This document shows, piece by piece, positions 41,325-49,363 of a DNA stretch of 64,000 nucleotides. Within the stretch, counting starts at the first letter, position 1, and every line of letters starts with the position of its first letter. This stretch comes from Mesorhizobium sp. ORS 3324 (GTDB lineage: Bacteria > Pseudomonadota > Alphaproteobacteria > Rhizobiales > Rhizobiaceae). A program made the position numbers and the translations under genes. The notes beneath the pieces were generated by a model. It had not been told where the DNA came from and did no database searches. It saw only the letters and a program-made list of their open reading frames with translations. The stretch lies in assembly GCA_000824825.2 (NCBI GenBank), contig LM655194.1, positions 429,632 to 493,631 of the forward strand, in the 5' to 3' direction.

Positions 41325-41366
41325 GCATGATCCTGTCCAACCCCGGCCGGGTTCCGCGGATCATGC
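41325..41366. repeat. GCATGATCC palindromic repeat
   Basis: GCATGATCC (41325-41333) and GGATCATGC (41358-41366) are perfect complements, with inner arms AACCC and GGGTT. The overall form matches the ubiquitous 'CATGATC...GATCATG' intergenic palindrome I recall from Mesorhizobium and Bradyrhizobium genomes. Only this copy was seen in the window. Confidence 0.65.
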
Positions 41367-41387
41367 GGCGGTCTCGAAAGGGAAGCG

Positions 41388-42566
41388 ATGCGATTGCGCG
41401 TTGATATCTTGGCGGCGCTGGTTCTCGGCGCTCTGGCTCGGCCTGCGGCGGCGCAGGAATGCGGCGGCGATTTCGAGGCCTGGAAGCAGGGCGTCGCAGC
41501 CGAAGCCAAGGCGGCAGGCGTGGGCAGCGTTGGGCTGGACGCGCTGGAAGATGCCACGATCGACGAGAAGGTGCTGGCGCGCGACCGTGCCCAGGGCGTG
41601 TTCACCCAAACCTTCACCGAGTTCTCGAACCGCATGATCTCGGCCTACCGCCTGAAGCAAGGCGCGGCCCACCTGAAGAAATATGCGGACGTCTTCGCGC
41701 GCGCCGACAAGGAATTCGGCGTCCAGCCGGCCGTGATCACCGCCTTCTGGGGGCTGGAGACCGATTTCGGCGCCGTTCAGGGCGATTTCCGTACGCTCAA
41801 TGCGCTGGTCACGCTCTCGCACGACTGCCGCCGACCTCAGCTCTTCCGGCCGCAGCTGGTGCCGTTGCTGACCCTGATCGACCGCGGCGCGCTGCCGGCC
41901 GAGGTCAAGGGCGCCTGGGCCGGCGAGATCGGCCAGACGCAGATCCTGCCCACCGACTACCTCGCGCACGGCGTCGACGGCGATGGCGACGGCAAAGTCG
42001 ACCTCCGCAACAGCGTGCCGGATGTCATCATGACCACGGCCGACAAGATCCTGTCGCGCGGCTGGAAACGCGACCAGCCCTGGGTCGAGGAGGTGCGCGT
42101 TCCCGACGACATGCCCTGGGATCAGACCGGCCGCACCAACAAGCTGCCATTGTCGCAATGGGCTCAGTGGGGCGTCACCAATCCGAACGGCACACCGCTC
42201 ATCGACAATGGCTTGAAGGCCGGGCTCGCCTTGCCTATGGGCCGCAAAGGGCCGGCGTTCCTCACCTACGACAATTTCGACGTCTATCTGGAGTGGAACC
42301 AGTCCTTTACCTATGCGCTGACCGCTGCAGTGCTTGCGAGCCGTCTGGCCGGCGCGCCGCAATTCGACCCGCGCACGCCGGAGCCCGGCCTCACCGGCGA
42401 GCAGATGAAGGCGCTGCAGACAAAGCTTGAAGCCAAGGGCTACGATGTCGGCACGGTCGACGGCATCCTTGGCACCAACACCCGCGAAGCGATCCGCAAG
42501 GAACAGATGCGGCTTGGGCTGCCCGTGGACGGATGGCCGACGGCGGAACTGCTGGCGAAATTGTGA
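41388..42566 (+). CDS. Lytic murein transglycosylase, MltB type with PG-binding domain
   Basis: A 392-residue secreted enzyme. A signal peptide (ILAALVLGALARPAAAQE) leads to an SLT_2 domain with catalytic E124 in AFWGLETDFGAVQG, the loop WAGEIGQTQILPTDYLAHGVDGDGDG in the middle and SQWAQWGV. Residues 330-390 are a peptidoglycan-binding domain (GEQMKALQTKLEAKGYDVGTVDGILG). AGGGAAG precedes the ATG. Confidence 0.9.
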   Translation: MRLRVDILAALVLGALARPAAAQECGGDFEAWKQGVAAEAKAAGVGSVGLDALEDATIDEKVLARDRAQGVFTQTFTEFSNRMISAYRLKQGAAHLKKYADVFARADKEFGVQPAVITAFWGLETDFGAVQGDFRTLNALVTLSHDCRRPQLFRPQLVPLLTLIDRGALPAEVKGAWAGEIGQTQILPTDYLAHGVDGDGDGKVDLRNSVPDVIMTTADKILSRGWKRDQPWVEEVRVPDDMPWDQTGRTNKLPLSQWAQWGVTNPNGTPLIDNGLKAGLALPMGRKGPAFLTYDNFDVYLEWNQSFTYALTAAVLASRLAGAPQFDPRTPEPGLTGEQMKALQTKLEAKGYDVGTVDGILGTNTREAIRKEQMRLGLPVDGWPTAELLAKL

Positions 42567-42569
42567 GAG

Positions 42570-42654
42570 CGAATAGCGAATAGAGAGTAGCGAATAAGGT
42601 ACGCCGCAACGCTTCCTTCGCTAATCTACTATTCCCTATTCCCTATTCGCGTCC
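42570..42654. repeat. AT-rich imperfect inverted repeat between convergent genes
   Basis: GCGAATAGCGAATAGAGAG near 42572-42590 can pair imperfectly with CTATTCCCTATTCCCTATTCGC near 42629-42650. Within each arm the units are repeats of (G/C)GAATA. It separates the mltB-type and decarboxylase genes and could end both transcripts. The local low GC is unlike the neighbours. Confidence 0.5.
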
Positions 42655-42655
42655 G

Positions 42656-43876
42656 CTAGTCCGCCATCGTCTCCAGGCTCGCAAACCCCTGTGGAGCGTC
42701 GCCTTCGTCGAACGGCGTCGTCACTTCCACAAACGTATCGGGAAAGAAGCCGTTGAAACGCGTCCTTAGCGACAGCGAGTAGGCGCCGATATGGCCGATC
42801 TCGATCCAGTCGCCGGTGTCGACCGTCTCCGGCAGCCAGAATGGCCTGGACAGGATGTCGACGGAATCGCAGGTCGCTCCGCAGACCTTGAACGGCACGA
42901 TTGTCTTCTCGCTGCCGTTGCGCGTGCGGATCGCCGGATCCGGGATGAAGCGCGCCGGCAGCGTGATCTTGCCGGTCCACGAATCCGACAGCGACGCCCA
43001 GATGCCGTCATTGATGTAGAGCCGTTTGCCCTTGCGTAAGAGCACGCGCACGATCAGCGAGAGGCAGCGCGCCACGATCACGCGGCCGGGCTCAGCCACC
43101 AGTGGCAGCTGATCGAACTGGTACTCCTTGAGATCGCCGGCCAGCCGCGACATCAGTTGGCCGAGCGACGGCATCTCGATGTGCCTGCGATTGGGGTCGT
43201 GGCCATATTCAGCCGGAAAGCCGCCGCCCACGTCGAGCCCGGCAATGTCGAAGGTCAGCCGGTTGCGCACCCAGTCGGCGGAGGCAAGCGCTCGTTCATA
43301 GGTGTCGGGGTCCTCGATCTGGCTGCCGACATGGAAGCAGAGGCCGACCTTGTAGCCGGTGCGGTTGAGCCGCTCGGCAAGTTCCACCGCATTGGCGGGC
43401 CCAGCGCCGAATTTCTTCGACAGCTCATAGGCGGCTTGGCCCTTGGTCTGGATGCGCACGAACACCGTCATCGCGCCGGGGTCGATGTCGAGCGCCCGCA
43501 CCACCCGCGTCAGCTTGGTGATCTCGTCCTCGTGGTCGAGCGAAATCACCCGGATGCCGTATTTCTCGAGCGCCAGCTTGATATCCGACTGCGCCTTGAC
43601 GGGATGCATGTAGAGCATTTCCGCGTCCGGCGACACGGCGCGCACGGCGGCGAACTCGCCGGGCGAGGCCACGTCGAAGGCGCTGACGCCCGCTTCCACC
43701 AGCGTCTTCAGCACGATCTGCTCGCCATTGGTCTTGACCGCATAGGCGGTCTTGCCAGGGAACATGCCCATGAACTGCAAGGCGTCGGCCTTCAGCACCT
43801 GGGGGCGGAAGCAGTAGACCGGATCGTCCGGACGAAGCGCCAGTGCCGCCTCGCGGGCATTTTCGAATCGCTGCAT
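42656..43876 (-). CDS. Type III PLP-dependent decarboxylase (ornithine/lysine decarboxylase family)
   Basis: A 406-residue alanine-racemase-fold decarboxylase. The PLP lysine is in KTAYAVKTNGEQ, HVGSQIEDP and LDVGGGFPAEYGHD bind the cofactor, VAEPGRVIVA binds phosphate, and CGATCDSVDIL holds the catalytic cysteine typical of ornithine decarboxylase. It probably makes putrescine or cadaverine for polyamine pools. The start at 43876 (MQRFENAREA) is preferred over one nine residues upstream. Confidence 0.88.
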   Translation of the reverse strand: MQRFENAREAALALRPDDPVYCFRPQVLKADALQFMGMFPGKTAYAVKTNGEQIVLKTLVEAGVSAFDVASPGEFAAVRAVSPDAEMLYMHPVKAQSDIKLALEKYGIRVISLDHEDEITKLTRVVRALDIDPGAMTVFVRIQTKGQAAYELSKKFGAGPANAVELAERLNRTGYKVGLCFHVGSQIEDPDTYERALASADWVRNRLTFDIAGLDVGGGFPAEYGHDPNRRHIEMPSLGQLMSRLAGDLKEYQFDQLPLVAEPGRVIVARCLSLIVRVLLRKGKRLYINDGIWASLSDSWTGKITLPARFIPDPAIRTRNGSEKTIVPFKVCGATCDSVDILSRPFWLPETVDTGDWIEIGHIGAYSLSLRTRFNGFFPDTFVEVTTPFDEGDAPQGFASLETMAD

Positions 43877-44086
43877 GGACGAATCCTTGATCTGGCCGCG
43901 CACAATTAATCCTAGCTAGCCGCCAAAGAAAACAGTTCTGTGTCTCGCCTTCGCACTCGGCCGCCGCGGCTTTTTTCTGCCAAAGCTAGACCACCGGTCA
44001 GGTTTCGGGTGGCCCTTGCCGACAACGCGGATATCGGTTGGAGCTGTTCGCGGCTGAGATTGCGACCGGCCTGGGAGGGTGAAGAT

Positions 44087-45007
44087 ATGACGATGACGGC
44101 TGCCGCCGCGGCTATGCGCGGTCCGATGACGCTCAAGGACTGGGGGCAGCTCCTGCTGCTCGGCGCGATCTGGGGCGGCTCGTTCTTCTTTGCCCGCATT
44201 GCCGTGTCGGAAATCCACCCGCTGGCGCTGGTGCTGTTTCGCGTCACTATCGCCGCGGCAGCGCTTCAGCTCTATCTGGCAATCCGCGGGCCGTCCTTCC
44301 GCCTCGCCATTCCCTATGCCGGCCTGTTCTTCCTGCTGGCATTCGCCAACAACGTCATCCCCTTCTCGCTGATCTTTGCCGGCCAGACCGAGCTCGGCGC
44401 CGGCGTCGCATCGGTGCTCAACGCCACGACGCCGTTCTGGACGCTGATCCTCGCCAATGCGCTGACCGCCGACGAGAAACTGTCCTGGAACAAGCTGGCC
44501 GGCATTGCGCTGGGCGTTGCCGGCACTGCCGTGATGATCGGACCGGGTCTGTTGGCCGGGCTCGGTGGACCGGTCTGGGCGAAATTCGCGCTGATCGGCG
44601 CCTCTGTGTCTTACGCGGTCGCGCTGATGATTGCGCGGCGCTTCAAGGGCTTGCCCTCACCTGTCATCGCCACCGGACAATTGACCGCCTCGACCATCAT
44701 CATGATCCCTGTGGTGCTCCTGACCTACGGCCCGACCGGGCTGTTCTCGGTCTCGCCGGCGGTCTGGGCTGCGGTGCTGGGGCTGGCGCTGCTGTCCACC
44801 GCCTTCGCCTACATCCTCTATTTCAACCTCGTCGCCTCGGCCGGCGCCACCAATGCCTCGCTGGTCACGTTGATCGTGCCGGTCAGCGCCGTGCTGCTCG
44901 GTTTCCTGTTCCTCGGCGAGCGGCTGCAGGTCTTCGAGATGGGCGGCATGGCGCTGATCGGACTCGGCCTGATCACCATCGACGGCCGCCTGTTCGGTCG
45001 ATGGTAG
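44087..45007 (+). CDS. EamA (DMT) family transporter
   Basis: A 306-residue inner-membrane protein with ten predicted spans and two EamA repeats: LLLGAIWGGSFFFARIAV in the first and FALIGASVSYAVALMIARRF at the start of the second, ending GEVLx-type FLFLGERLQVFEMGGMALIGLGLITI. DMT exporters move amino acids or metabolites; the substrate is not predictable. I chose ATG at 44087 because GGGAGGGTGAAG stands upstream; an earlier ATG at 43940 lacks it and adds a non-membrane tail. Confidence 0.88.
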   Translation: MTMTAAAAAMRGPMTLKDWGQLLLLGAIWGGSFFFARIAVSEIHPLALVLFRVTIAAAALQLYLAIRGPSFRLAIPYAGLFFLLAFANNVIPFSLIFAGQTELGAGVASVLNATTPFWTLILANALTADEKLSWNKLAGIALGVAGTAVMIGPGLLAGLGGPVWAKFALIGASVSYAVALMIARRFKGLPSPVIATGQLTASTIIMIPVVLLTYGPTGLFSVSPAVWAAVLGLALLSTAFAYILYFNLVASAGATNASLVTLIVPVSAVLLGFLFLGERLQVFEMGGMALIGLGLITIDGRLFGRW

Positions 45008-45141
45008 CGGTGTCACGCCACCGCTTCGCCATAATTTTTGCACAACTCCTGAGCCGGCTTTTGCCGAAGAGTTTCAATGGCTAACGGCAAATCGGAAGTC
45101 GCAAATTCCACAATCATGTCGCATTGCAGCACGTTTTCTGC

Positions 45142-45169
45142 TTGCCTGTGACCCAAATGACTCTAGATT
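45142..45169 (+). promoter_or_regulatory. Candidate promoter of the 28-residue peptide gene
   Basis: TTGCCT (45142-45147), 16 bases, TAGATT (45164-45169). A transcript starting near 45176 would have a short leader with GAGGAGG as ribosome site. Confidence 0.45.
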
Positions 45170-45200
45170 CCGGCCATAGCTCTGAAGAGGAGGCTATGGC

Positions 45201-45287
45201 ATGGGACTGACGAGGCCAATCAACGCATTGATGATTTGTGCTGCGTTTGCATTCATCGGCGCCCTTATCATAGGCGTTCTTCCCTGA
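45201..45287 (+). CDS. Predicted 28-residue membrane peptide
   Basis: MGLTRPINALM, then a hydrophobic stretch ICAAFAFIGALIIGVLP and stop: one membrane span with a single arginine on the N-terminal side. The evidence for a real gene is context: GAAGAGGAGG eight bases upstream, a candidate promoter (45142-45169) and a strong hairpin terminator 48 bases downstream (45335-45361). The size matches small unannotated membrane proteins of rhizobia. No function is known; it is too short for homology to be judged by eye. Confidence 0.65.
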   Translation: MGLTRPINALMICAAFAFIGALIIGVLP

Positions 45288-45334
45288 CCCGCCGAAGCCG
45301 GGAAGACCAGCACCCAAATAGTCCAACCAATTCG

Positions 45335-45361
45335 AAAAGGCCGGGTTCCACCCGGCCTTTT
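45335..45361. terminator. Bidirectional terminator between small peptide and metF
   Basis: AAAAGGCCGGGT (45335-45346), TCC, ACCCGGCCTTTT (45350-45361): a 12-base perfect stem ending in T on both strands. It serves the plus-strand peptide gene and the minus-strand metF, whose stop is at 45376. Confidence 0.85.
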
Positions 45362-45375
45362 CCATTTCAGCCGCC

Positions 45376-46293
45376 TCAGGCCGCGGCCGATCCAGCCGCC
45401 TCCGATTCATGCGAGCGGATGCCGATCATGTGGCAGACGGCAAAGACCAGATCGGCGCGGTTCATCGTGTAGAAATGGAAATCGCCGACCCCGCGCTCGA
45501 CGAGGTCGAGCACCTGCTCCGCCGCGACCGCCGAGGCCACCAGCGCATGCGTCTGCGGGTCGTTCTCCAAGCCCTCGAAGCGCTCGGCCAGCCATGCCGG
45601 CAGCAGCGCGCCGCAGCGTGACGAGAAATTGGCGACTTGCGTGAAATTATGCACCGGCAGGATGCCGGGCACGATCGGGATATAGATGCCGGCGCGGCGC
45701 GCCCGCTCGACATAGCGCTCGTAAAGGTCATTGTCGAAGAAGAACTGAGTGATCGCCCGCGTCGCGCCGTTGTCGACCTTGCGCTTCAGCATGTCGATGT
45801 CAGTGGCGAAATCCGGACTTTCCGGATGCTTTTCCGGATAGGCCGACACCGAGATGTCGAAATCGCCGACGCTCTTCATCGCTCCGACCAGCTCAGCACC
45901 GTTGGCATAGCCGTCGGGATGTGGGCGATAGGCGGTTCCAACGCCTTCCGCCGGATCGCCGCGCAAGGCGACGAAACGCTTTACGCCGAAGCCGGCGAAT
46001 TCCCGGATGACGGCGTCGACCTGATGGCGGGCGGCGTCGACACAGGTCATGTGCGCGGCCGGCGTGAGCGTCGTCTCGTTGAGGATGCGTTTGACCGTAC
46101 GCGCAGTGCGCTCGCGGGTCGAGCCGCCTGCTCCATAGGTTACCGACACGAATTGCGGCTTGAGCGGCTCCAGCCTTGTGATGGTGTCCCAAAGCCTTGC
46201 TTCCATCTCGTCCGTCTTCGGCGGGAAGAACTCGAAGGACACCCTGACCTTGTCGCCGATGTCGGGGCGGCGGGAAAAGCGGAACTGGTTCAT
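45376..46293 (-). CDS. metF: Methylenetetrahydrofolate reductase MetF
   Basis: A 305-residue flavoenzyme that makes 5-methyl-THF for methionine synthesis. Motifs: VSFEFFPPKTDEMEARLW, FVSVTYGAGGSTRERT, VALRGDPAEG, ISVSAYPEKHPESPD and ITQFFFDNDLYERYV. It follows the ArsR/methyltransferase gene with one-base overlap (TGATG), so both form one transcript, a link that suggests regulation by methyl-cycle intermediates. Confidence 0.95.
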   Translation of the reverse strand: MNQFRFSRRPDIGDKVRVSFEFFPPKTDEMEARLWDTITRLEPLKPQFVSVTYGAGGSTRERTARTVKRILNETTLTPAAHMTCVDAARHQVDAVIREFAGFGVKRFVALRGDPAEGVGTAYRPHPDGYANGAELVGAMKSVGDFDISVSAYPEKHPESPDFATDIDMLKRKVDNGATRAITQFFFDNDLYERYVERARRAGIYIPIVPGILPVHNFTQVANFSSRCGALLPAWLAERFEGLENDPQTHALVASAVAAEQVLDLVERGVGDFHFYTMNRADLVFAVCHMIGIRSHESEAAGSAAA

Positions 46294-47300
46294 CAGGCTG
46301 TTTCCCTTGCTGGAAGCGAGTCGTTGGACGGATCGGCGATCAGCAGCCGCCGGTCGCGACCGAGCCAGAGCTTGACGGTGAGTTTTGCCTCCGCCTGGCC
46401 GCGCGGCTCAAATTCCTGGCTGTCCTCGAGATCGAGCCCTGCCTCCTCGAACCAGTCTGCGATCTGCCGGTCGGAGAAGCCAAGCCGCAGATGGGCATGC
46501 TGGTCGCGCAGGAACTCCAGATTATGGGGCGCGAAGTCGACGATGACCAGCCTGCCCGCCGGGCGCAGCAGCCTCGCCGCCTCATCGATGGCGCGGGCCG
46601 GATCGTCGAGATAGTGCAGCACCTGGTGGATGGTGACGAGATCGAAGGCGTTGCGCTCGACGGGCGGCGAAAAGATGTCGCCCTGGCGCACCTGCGCATT
46701 GGCGACGCCTGCCTTGTCGAGATTGGCGCGCGCCACCGTCAGCATCTCGCGCGACATGTCGATACCGACGCCGCGCCTGTAGAGCGGCGCAAAGATTTCC
46801 AGCAGCCTGCCCGTGCCGGTGCCGAGGTCGAGCATTGACTGGAACGGCCGCTTGCCCACAAGCTTCAGCAGCGCTGCTTCCACCGCGCGGTCCGGCACAT
46901 GCAGCGAGCGGATGCGATCCCAGCTCGCGGCGTTGACCGAGAAATATTCGGCTGCGCGATCCTGCCGCTTGCGCTTCACTGCCGCCAGCCGCTCCAGATC
47001 GCGCACCACCTGCGGATCGGCCTCGCGTACGCCCGAGACCAGGCGCTGCACGAAGTCGCGCGAGCTGTCGGTGTCCGACAATCTGAAGAAGGCCCAGGAC
47101 CCTTCCTGGTAGCGGCCGATCAGCCCGGCATCGAGCAGGAGCTTCAGATGCCTCGATACGCGCGGCTGCGACTGGCCGAGGATTTCGGTAAGGTCGGAGA
47201 CCGTGAGATCCCCACGCGACAGCAGCACCAGGATGCGCAGGCGGCTGGATTCGGCCGCCGCCTTCAATGTATCTACCATCGTGTCGAGCGTGACATTCAT
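46293..47300 (-). CDS. ArsR-family regulator fused to a SAM methyltransferase-like domain (SahR-like)
   Basis: A 335-residue two-domain protein. Residues 10-95 are a winged-helix ArsR domain (ESSRLRILVLLSRGDLTVSDLTEILGQSQPRVSRHLKLL). No cysteine metal site is apparent in it. Residues 135-300 are a class I methyltransferase fold (MLDLGTGTGRLLE, GVGIDMSREML, LHYLDDPARAI, RPAGRLVIVDFAPH). Related regulators (SahR) sense S-adenosylhomocysteine and control methionine-cycle genes; applying that here is inference from the fold and the metF neighbour. Start at 47300 (MNVTLDTMVDTL) is preferred; the frame extension to 47399 crosses the operator. Confidence 0.85.
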   Translation of the reverse strand: MNVTLDTMVDTLKAAAESSRLRILVLLSRGDLTVSDLTEILGQSQPRVSRHLKLLLDAGLIGRYQEGSWAFFRLSDTDSSRDFVQRLVSGVREADPQVVRDLERLAAVKRKRQDRAAEYFSVNAASWDRIRSLHVPDRAVEAALLKLVGKRPFQSMLDLGTGTGRLLEIFAPLYRRGVGIDMSREMLTVARANLDKAGVANAQVRQGDIFSPPVERNAFDLVTIHQVLHYLDDPARAIDEAARLLRPAGRLVIVDFAPHNLEFLRDQHAHLRLGFSDRQIADWFEEAGLDLEDSQEFEPRGQAEAKLTVKLWLGRDRRLLIADPSNDSLPARETA

Positions 47301-47322
47301 GAGCGGGCTCTCAGTGAAAGAT

Positions 47323-47338
47323 ATAAAGATATGTTTAT
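47323..47338. promoter_or_regulatory. Candidate operator of the regulator-metF transcript
   Basis: ATAAAGATATGTTTAT is a 16-base palindrome with one mismatched pair, 22 bases upstream of the regulator start. AAAGATAT also occurs twice in tandem (47317-47332). On the minus strand TTGCCA lies about 17 bases upstream of TAAACA within it, so binding would cover the -10. It resembles operators I recall for SahR-type regulators. Confidence 0.55.
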
Positions 47339-47449
47339 GTCGAATTTGAAACCCTGGCAAGTGCCATGTCGCTTGCGGACAAGAAAATGCCGCAGCCATG
47401 ACCGGCGCGCGGTAAGCCGTTCCTCGGGGGACTGATCGGGACGAAGGCG

Positions 47450-47956
47450 ATGTTCGAGACGCGCGAGGGTGAGAAGCTTCTGGAGATTAACCCGGCGGAT
47501 CTGCCGCCGGACGGCCATGTCGTCTTCATCGGTCATATCGTCTCGCCCTGGACGAGCCGAGAGGATTGTCCGAAGAACATGCGCGCCGCACGTGAGGCCG
47601 GCCGCACAGCAGCCATCTTGATCGACGCGCCCTACCGCCCGGGCCTGCAGAACCTCGACCGCGCCAGCCACATCGTCGTCCTGTCCTGGCTCGATCACGC
47701 GCCGCGGAATCTCATCGTGCAGAAACCCCGCCATGCGGCTGAACCGAAAGGCGTTTTCTCGCTGCGCTCCCCTGCCCGTCCGAACCCGGTCGGGCTGCAT
47801 GTCGCCAAGCTCGTCGAGTTCGATATCGAGGCTGGCCGGATTGAGATTGATGCCATCGACGTGCTCGACGGCACGCCGGTCATCGACATCAAACCCTACT
47901 ACGCTTCAATCGATGCCTTCCCGGAGGCGACCGTTGCCGGGCGCGATGAAAAATGA
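47450..47956 (+). CDS. trmO: tRNA (t6A37) N6-methyltransferase TrmO
   Basis: A 168-residue beta-barrel SAM methyltransferase of the TrmO/YaeB (VirR/TsaA) family, which methylates threonylcarbamoyl-A37 in tRNA. Diagnostic stretches are FIGHIVSPW, HIVVLSWLDHAPRN, VFSLRSPARPNPVGLHVAKLV and VLDGTPVIDIKPY. It lacks the C-terminal extension of E. coli TrmO (235 residues), as many bacterial members do. It overlaps the next gene by four bases and is divergent from the metF regulator. Confidence 0.87.
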   Translation: MFETREGEKLLEINPADLPPDGHVVFIGHIVSPWTSREDCPKNMRAAREAGRTAAILIDAPYRPGLQNLDRASHIVVLSWLDHAPRNLIVQKPRHAAEPKGVFSLRSPARPNPVGLHVAKLVEFDIEAGRIEIDAIDVLDGTPVIDIKPYYASIDAFPEATVAGRDEK

Positions 47957-48267
47957 GCGCACCCACCGGCCGACGCCGCGCCATTGCGAAAGCGCTGACC
48001 GCGCTCTTGCCGCTCGCCCCTTACGCCGACATGGAAAAGATCCGCGCCGACGCCGGCGCCGCGCATATGAAGACCCTGCCGCCGACGATCGCGGTGTGGT
48101 TGGCAACCATCGCCCATGTCCGCCACGCCCATACCGATTACGAGAAGCTGCTTGGCGAAGGCTATGATCGGGACTCGGCGCGCTTCTTCGTCATCGAGCA
48201 GACCAATGAGGTGCTGACCCGCTGGCGCGCGACAAGGCTGTTGGAGGAGGACGACGAGGACGAGTGA
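47953..48267 (+). CDS. DUF2293 domain protein
   Basis: A 104-residue protein matching DUF2293 (AIAKALTALLPLAPYADMEKIRADAGAAHMKTLPPTIAVWLAT followed by HTDYEKLLGEGYDRDSARFFV). It ends in an acidic tail (EEDDEDE). The family, found in alphaproteobacteria and fungi, has no assigned role. Overlap with trmO (ATGA) indicates one transcript, which hints at RNA-related work, but this is only context. Confidence 0.8.
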   Translation: MSAPTGRRRAIAKALTALLPLAPYADMEKIRADAGAAHMKTLPPTIAVWLATIAHVRHAHTDYEKLLGEGYDRDSARFFVIEQTNEVLTRWRATRLLEEDDEDE

Positions 48268-48391
48268 GGCTGATGAGAACCGCCTGGACCGCGCCGTCGC
48301 CTCGCAGGCCAAGCGGCGCCGGTGACCTGGCTCTACTGCATTCGGAGCCGGACGCTAGCCTGCCTTGCCGCAGCGACGAGGGAGGAATGAA

Positions 48392-49348
48392 ATGAGCCAG
48401 GCTGTCTTCAGGCCCGCCGGCCCGCTCCCCGTTCTTTCGCATCGTCACGTCGACCCGCACGCTTATCCGGACGGCGTCGCTTACCTCGATGGTCAATACC
48501 TGCCGATGTCCCAAGCCAAGGTCTCGGTGCTGGACTGGGGCTTCCTGCATTCGGATGCCACTTACGACACGGTCCATGTCTGGGACGGCCGCTTCTTTCG
48601 GCTCGACCTGCATCTCGAGCGTTTCTTCGGCGGGCTGGAAAAGCTTCGCATGACGATTCCGTTCGACCGCGACGGCGTTGCCGAGATCGTTCACAACTGT
48701 GTCGCCCTGTCCGGCCATCGCGCCGCCTATGTCGAGATGCTGTGCACGCGCGGCGCCTCGCCGACCTTCAGCCGCGATCCGCGTCAGGCGATCAACCGGT
48801 TCATGGCTTTTGCCGTCCCCTTCGGCTCGGTCGCCAATGCCGAGCAGTTGCGTCGCGGCTTGCATGTCGCGATCAGCGACAAGGTCCGCATCCCGCCTGC
48901 CTCGATCGATCCCTCGATCAAGAATTACCATTGGCTGGATCTGGTGCGCGGGCTCTACGATGCCTATGACCGCGGCGCCGACACCGCGCTGATCCTCGAC
49001 TTCAACGGCAACGTCGCCGAAGGCCCAGGCTTCAACGTCTTCTGCGTCAAGGCGGGCAAACTGTCGACGCCCGCCGTCGGCGTTCTGCCCGGCATCACGC
49101 GCCGCACGGTGTTTGACCTCTGCGCCGAGGCGGGACTCTTGGCGGCAGCGGCAGATGTCGGCGTGGAGGCGCTCAAGACAGCCGACGAGGTCTTCATCAC
49201 CTCGACCGCCGGCGGCATCATGCCCGTCACGACGATCGATGGCGCGCCAGTGGCCGACGGCAAGGTCGGCGCGATCACCGAGCGGCTGATGCGCCGCTAC
49301 TGGCAAAAGCACGAAGATCCGGCTTGGTCGAGCGCAGTATCCTATTGA
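48392..49348 (+). CDS. Class IV PLP aminotransferase (D-amino-acid/branched-chain type)
   Basis: A 318-residue fold-IV aminotransferase. GVAYLDGQYLPMSQAKVSVLDWGFLHSDATYDTVHVWDGRFF is the family N terminus, LDLHLERFF follows, the PLP lysine is in PSIKNYHWLDLVRGLYDA, and GNVAEGPGFNVF plus TSTAGGIMPVTTIDG bind phosphate and substrate. Whether it acts on D-alanine, branched-chain amino acids or another amine cannot be decided. ATG at 48392 has GAGGGAGG upstream; a start nine codons earlier would place that site inside the gene. Confidence 0.87.
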   Translation: MSQAVFRPAGPLPVLSHRHVDPHAYPDGVAYLDGQYLPMSQAKVSVLDWGFLHSDATYDTVHVWDGRFFRLDLHLERFFGGLEKLRMTIPFDRDGVAEIVHNCVALSGHRAAYVEMLCTRGASPTFSRDPRQAINRFMAFAVPFGSVANAEQLRRGLHVAISDKVRIPPASIDPSIKNYHWLDLVRGLYDAYDRGADTALILDFNGNVAEGPGFNVFCVKAGKLSTPAVGVLPGITRRTVFDLCAEAGLLAAAADVGVEALKTADEVFITSTAGGIMPVTTIDGAPVADGKVGAITERLMRRYWQKHEDPAWSSAVSY

Positions 49349-49363
49349 TCCCGGTCAACTTGG

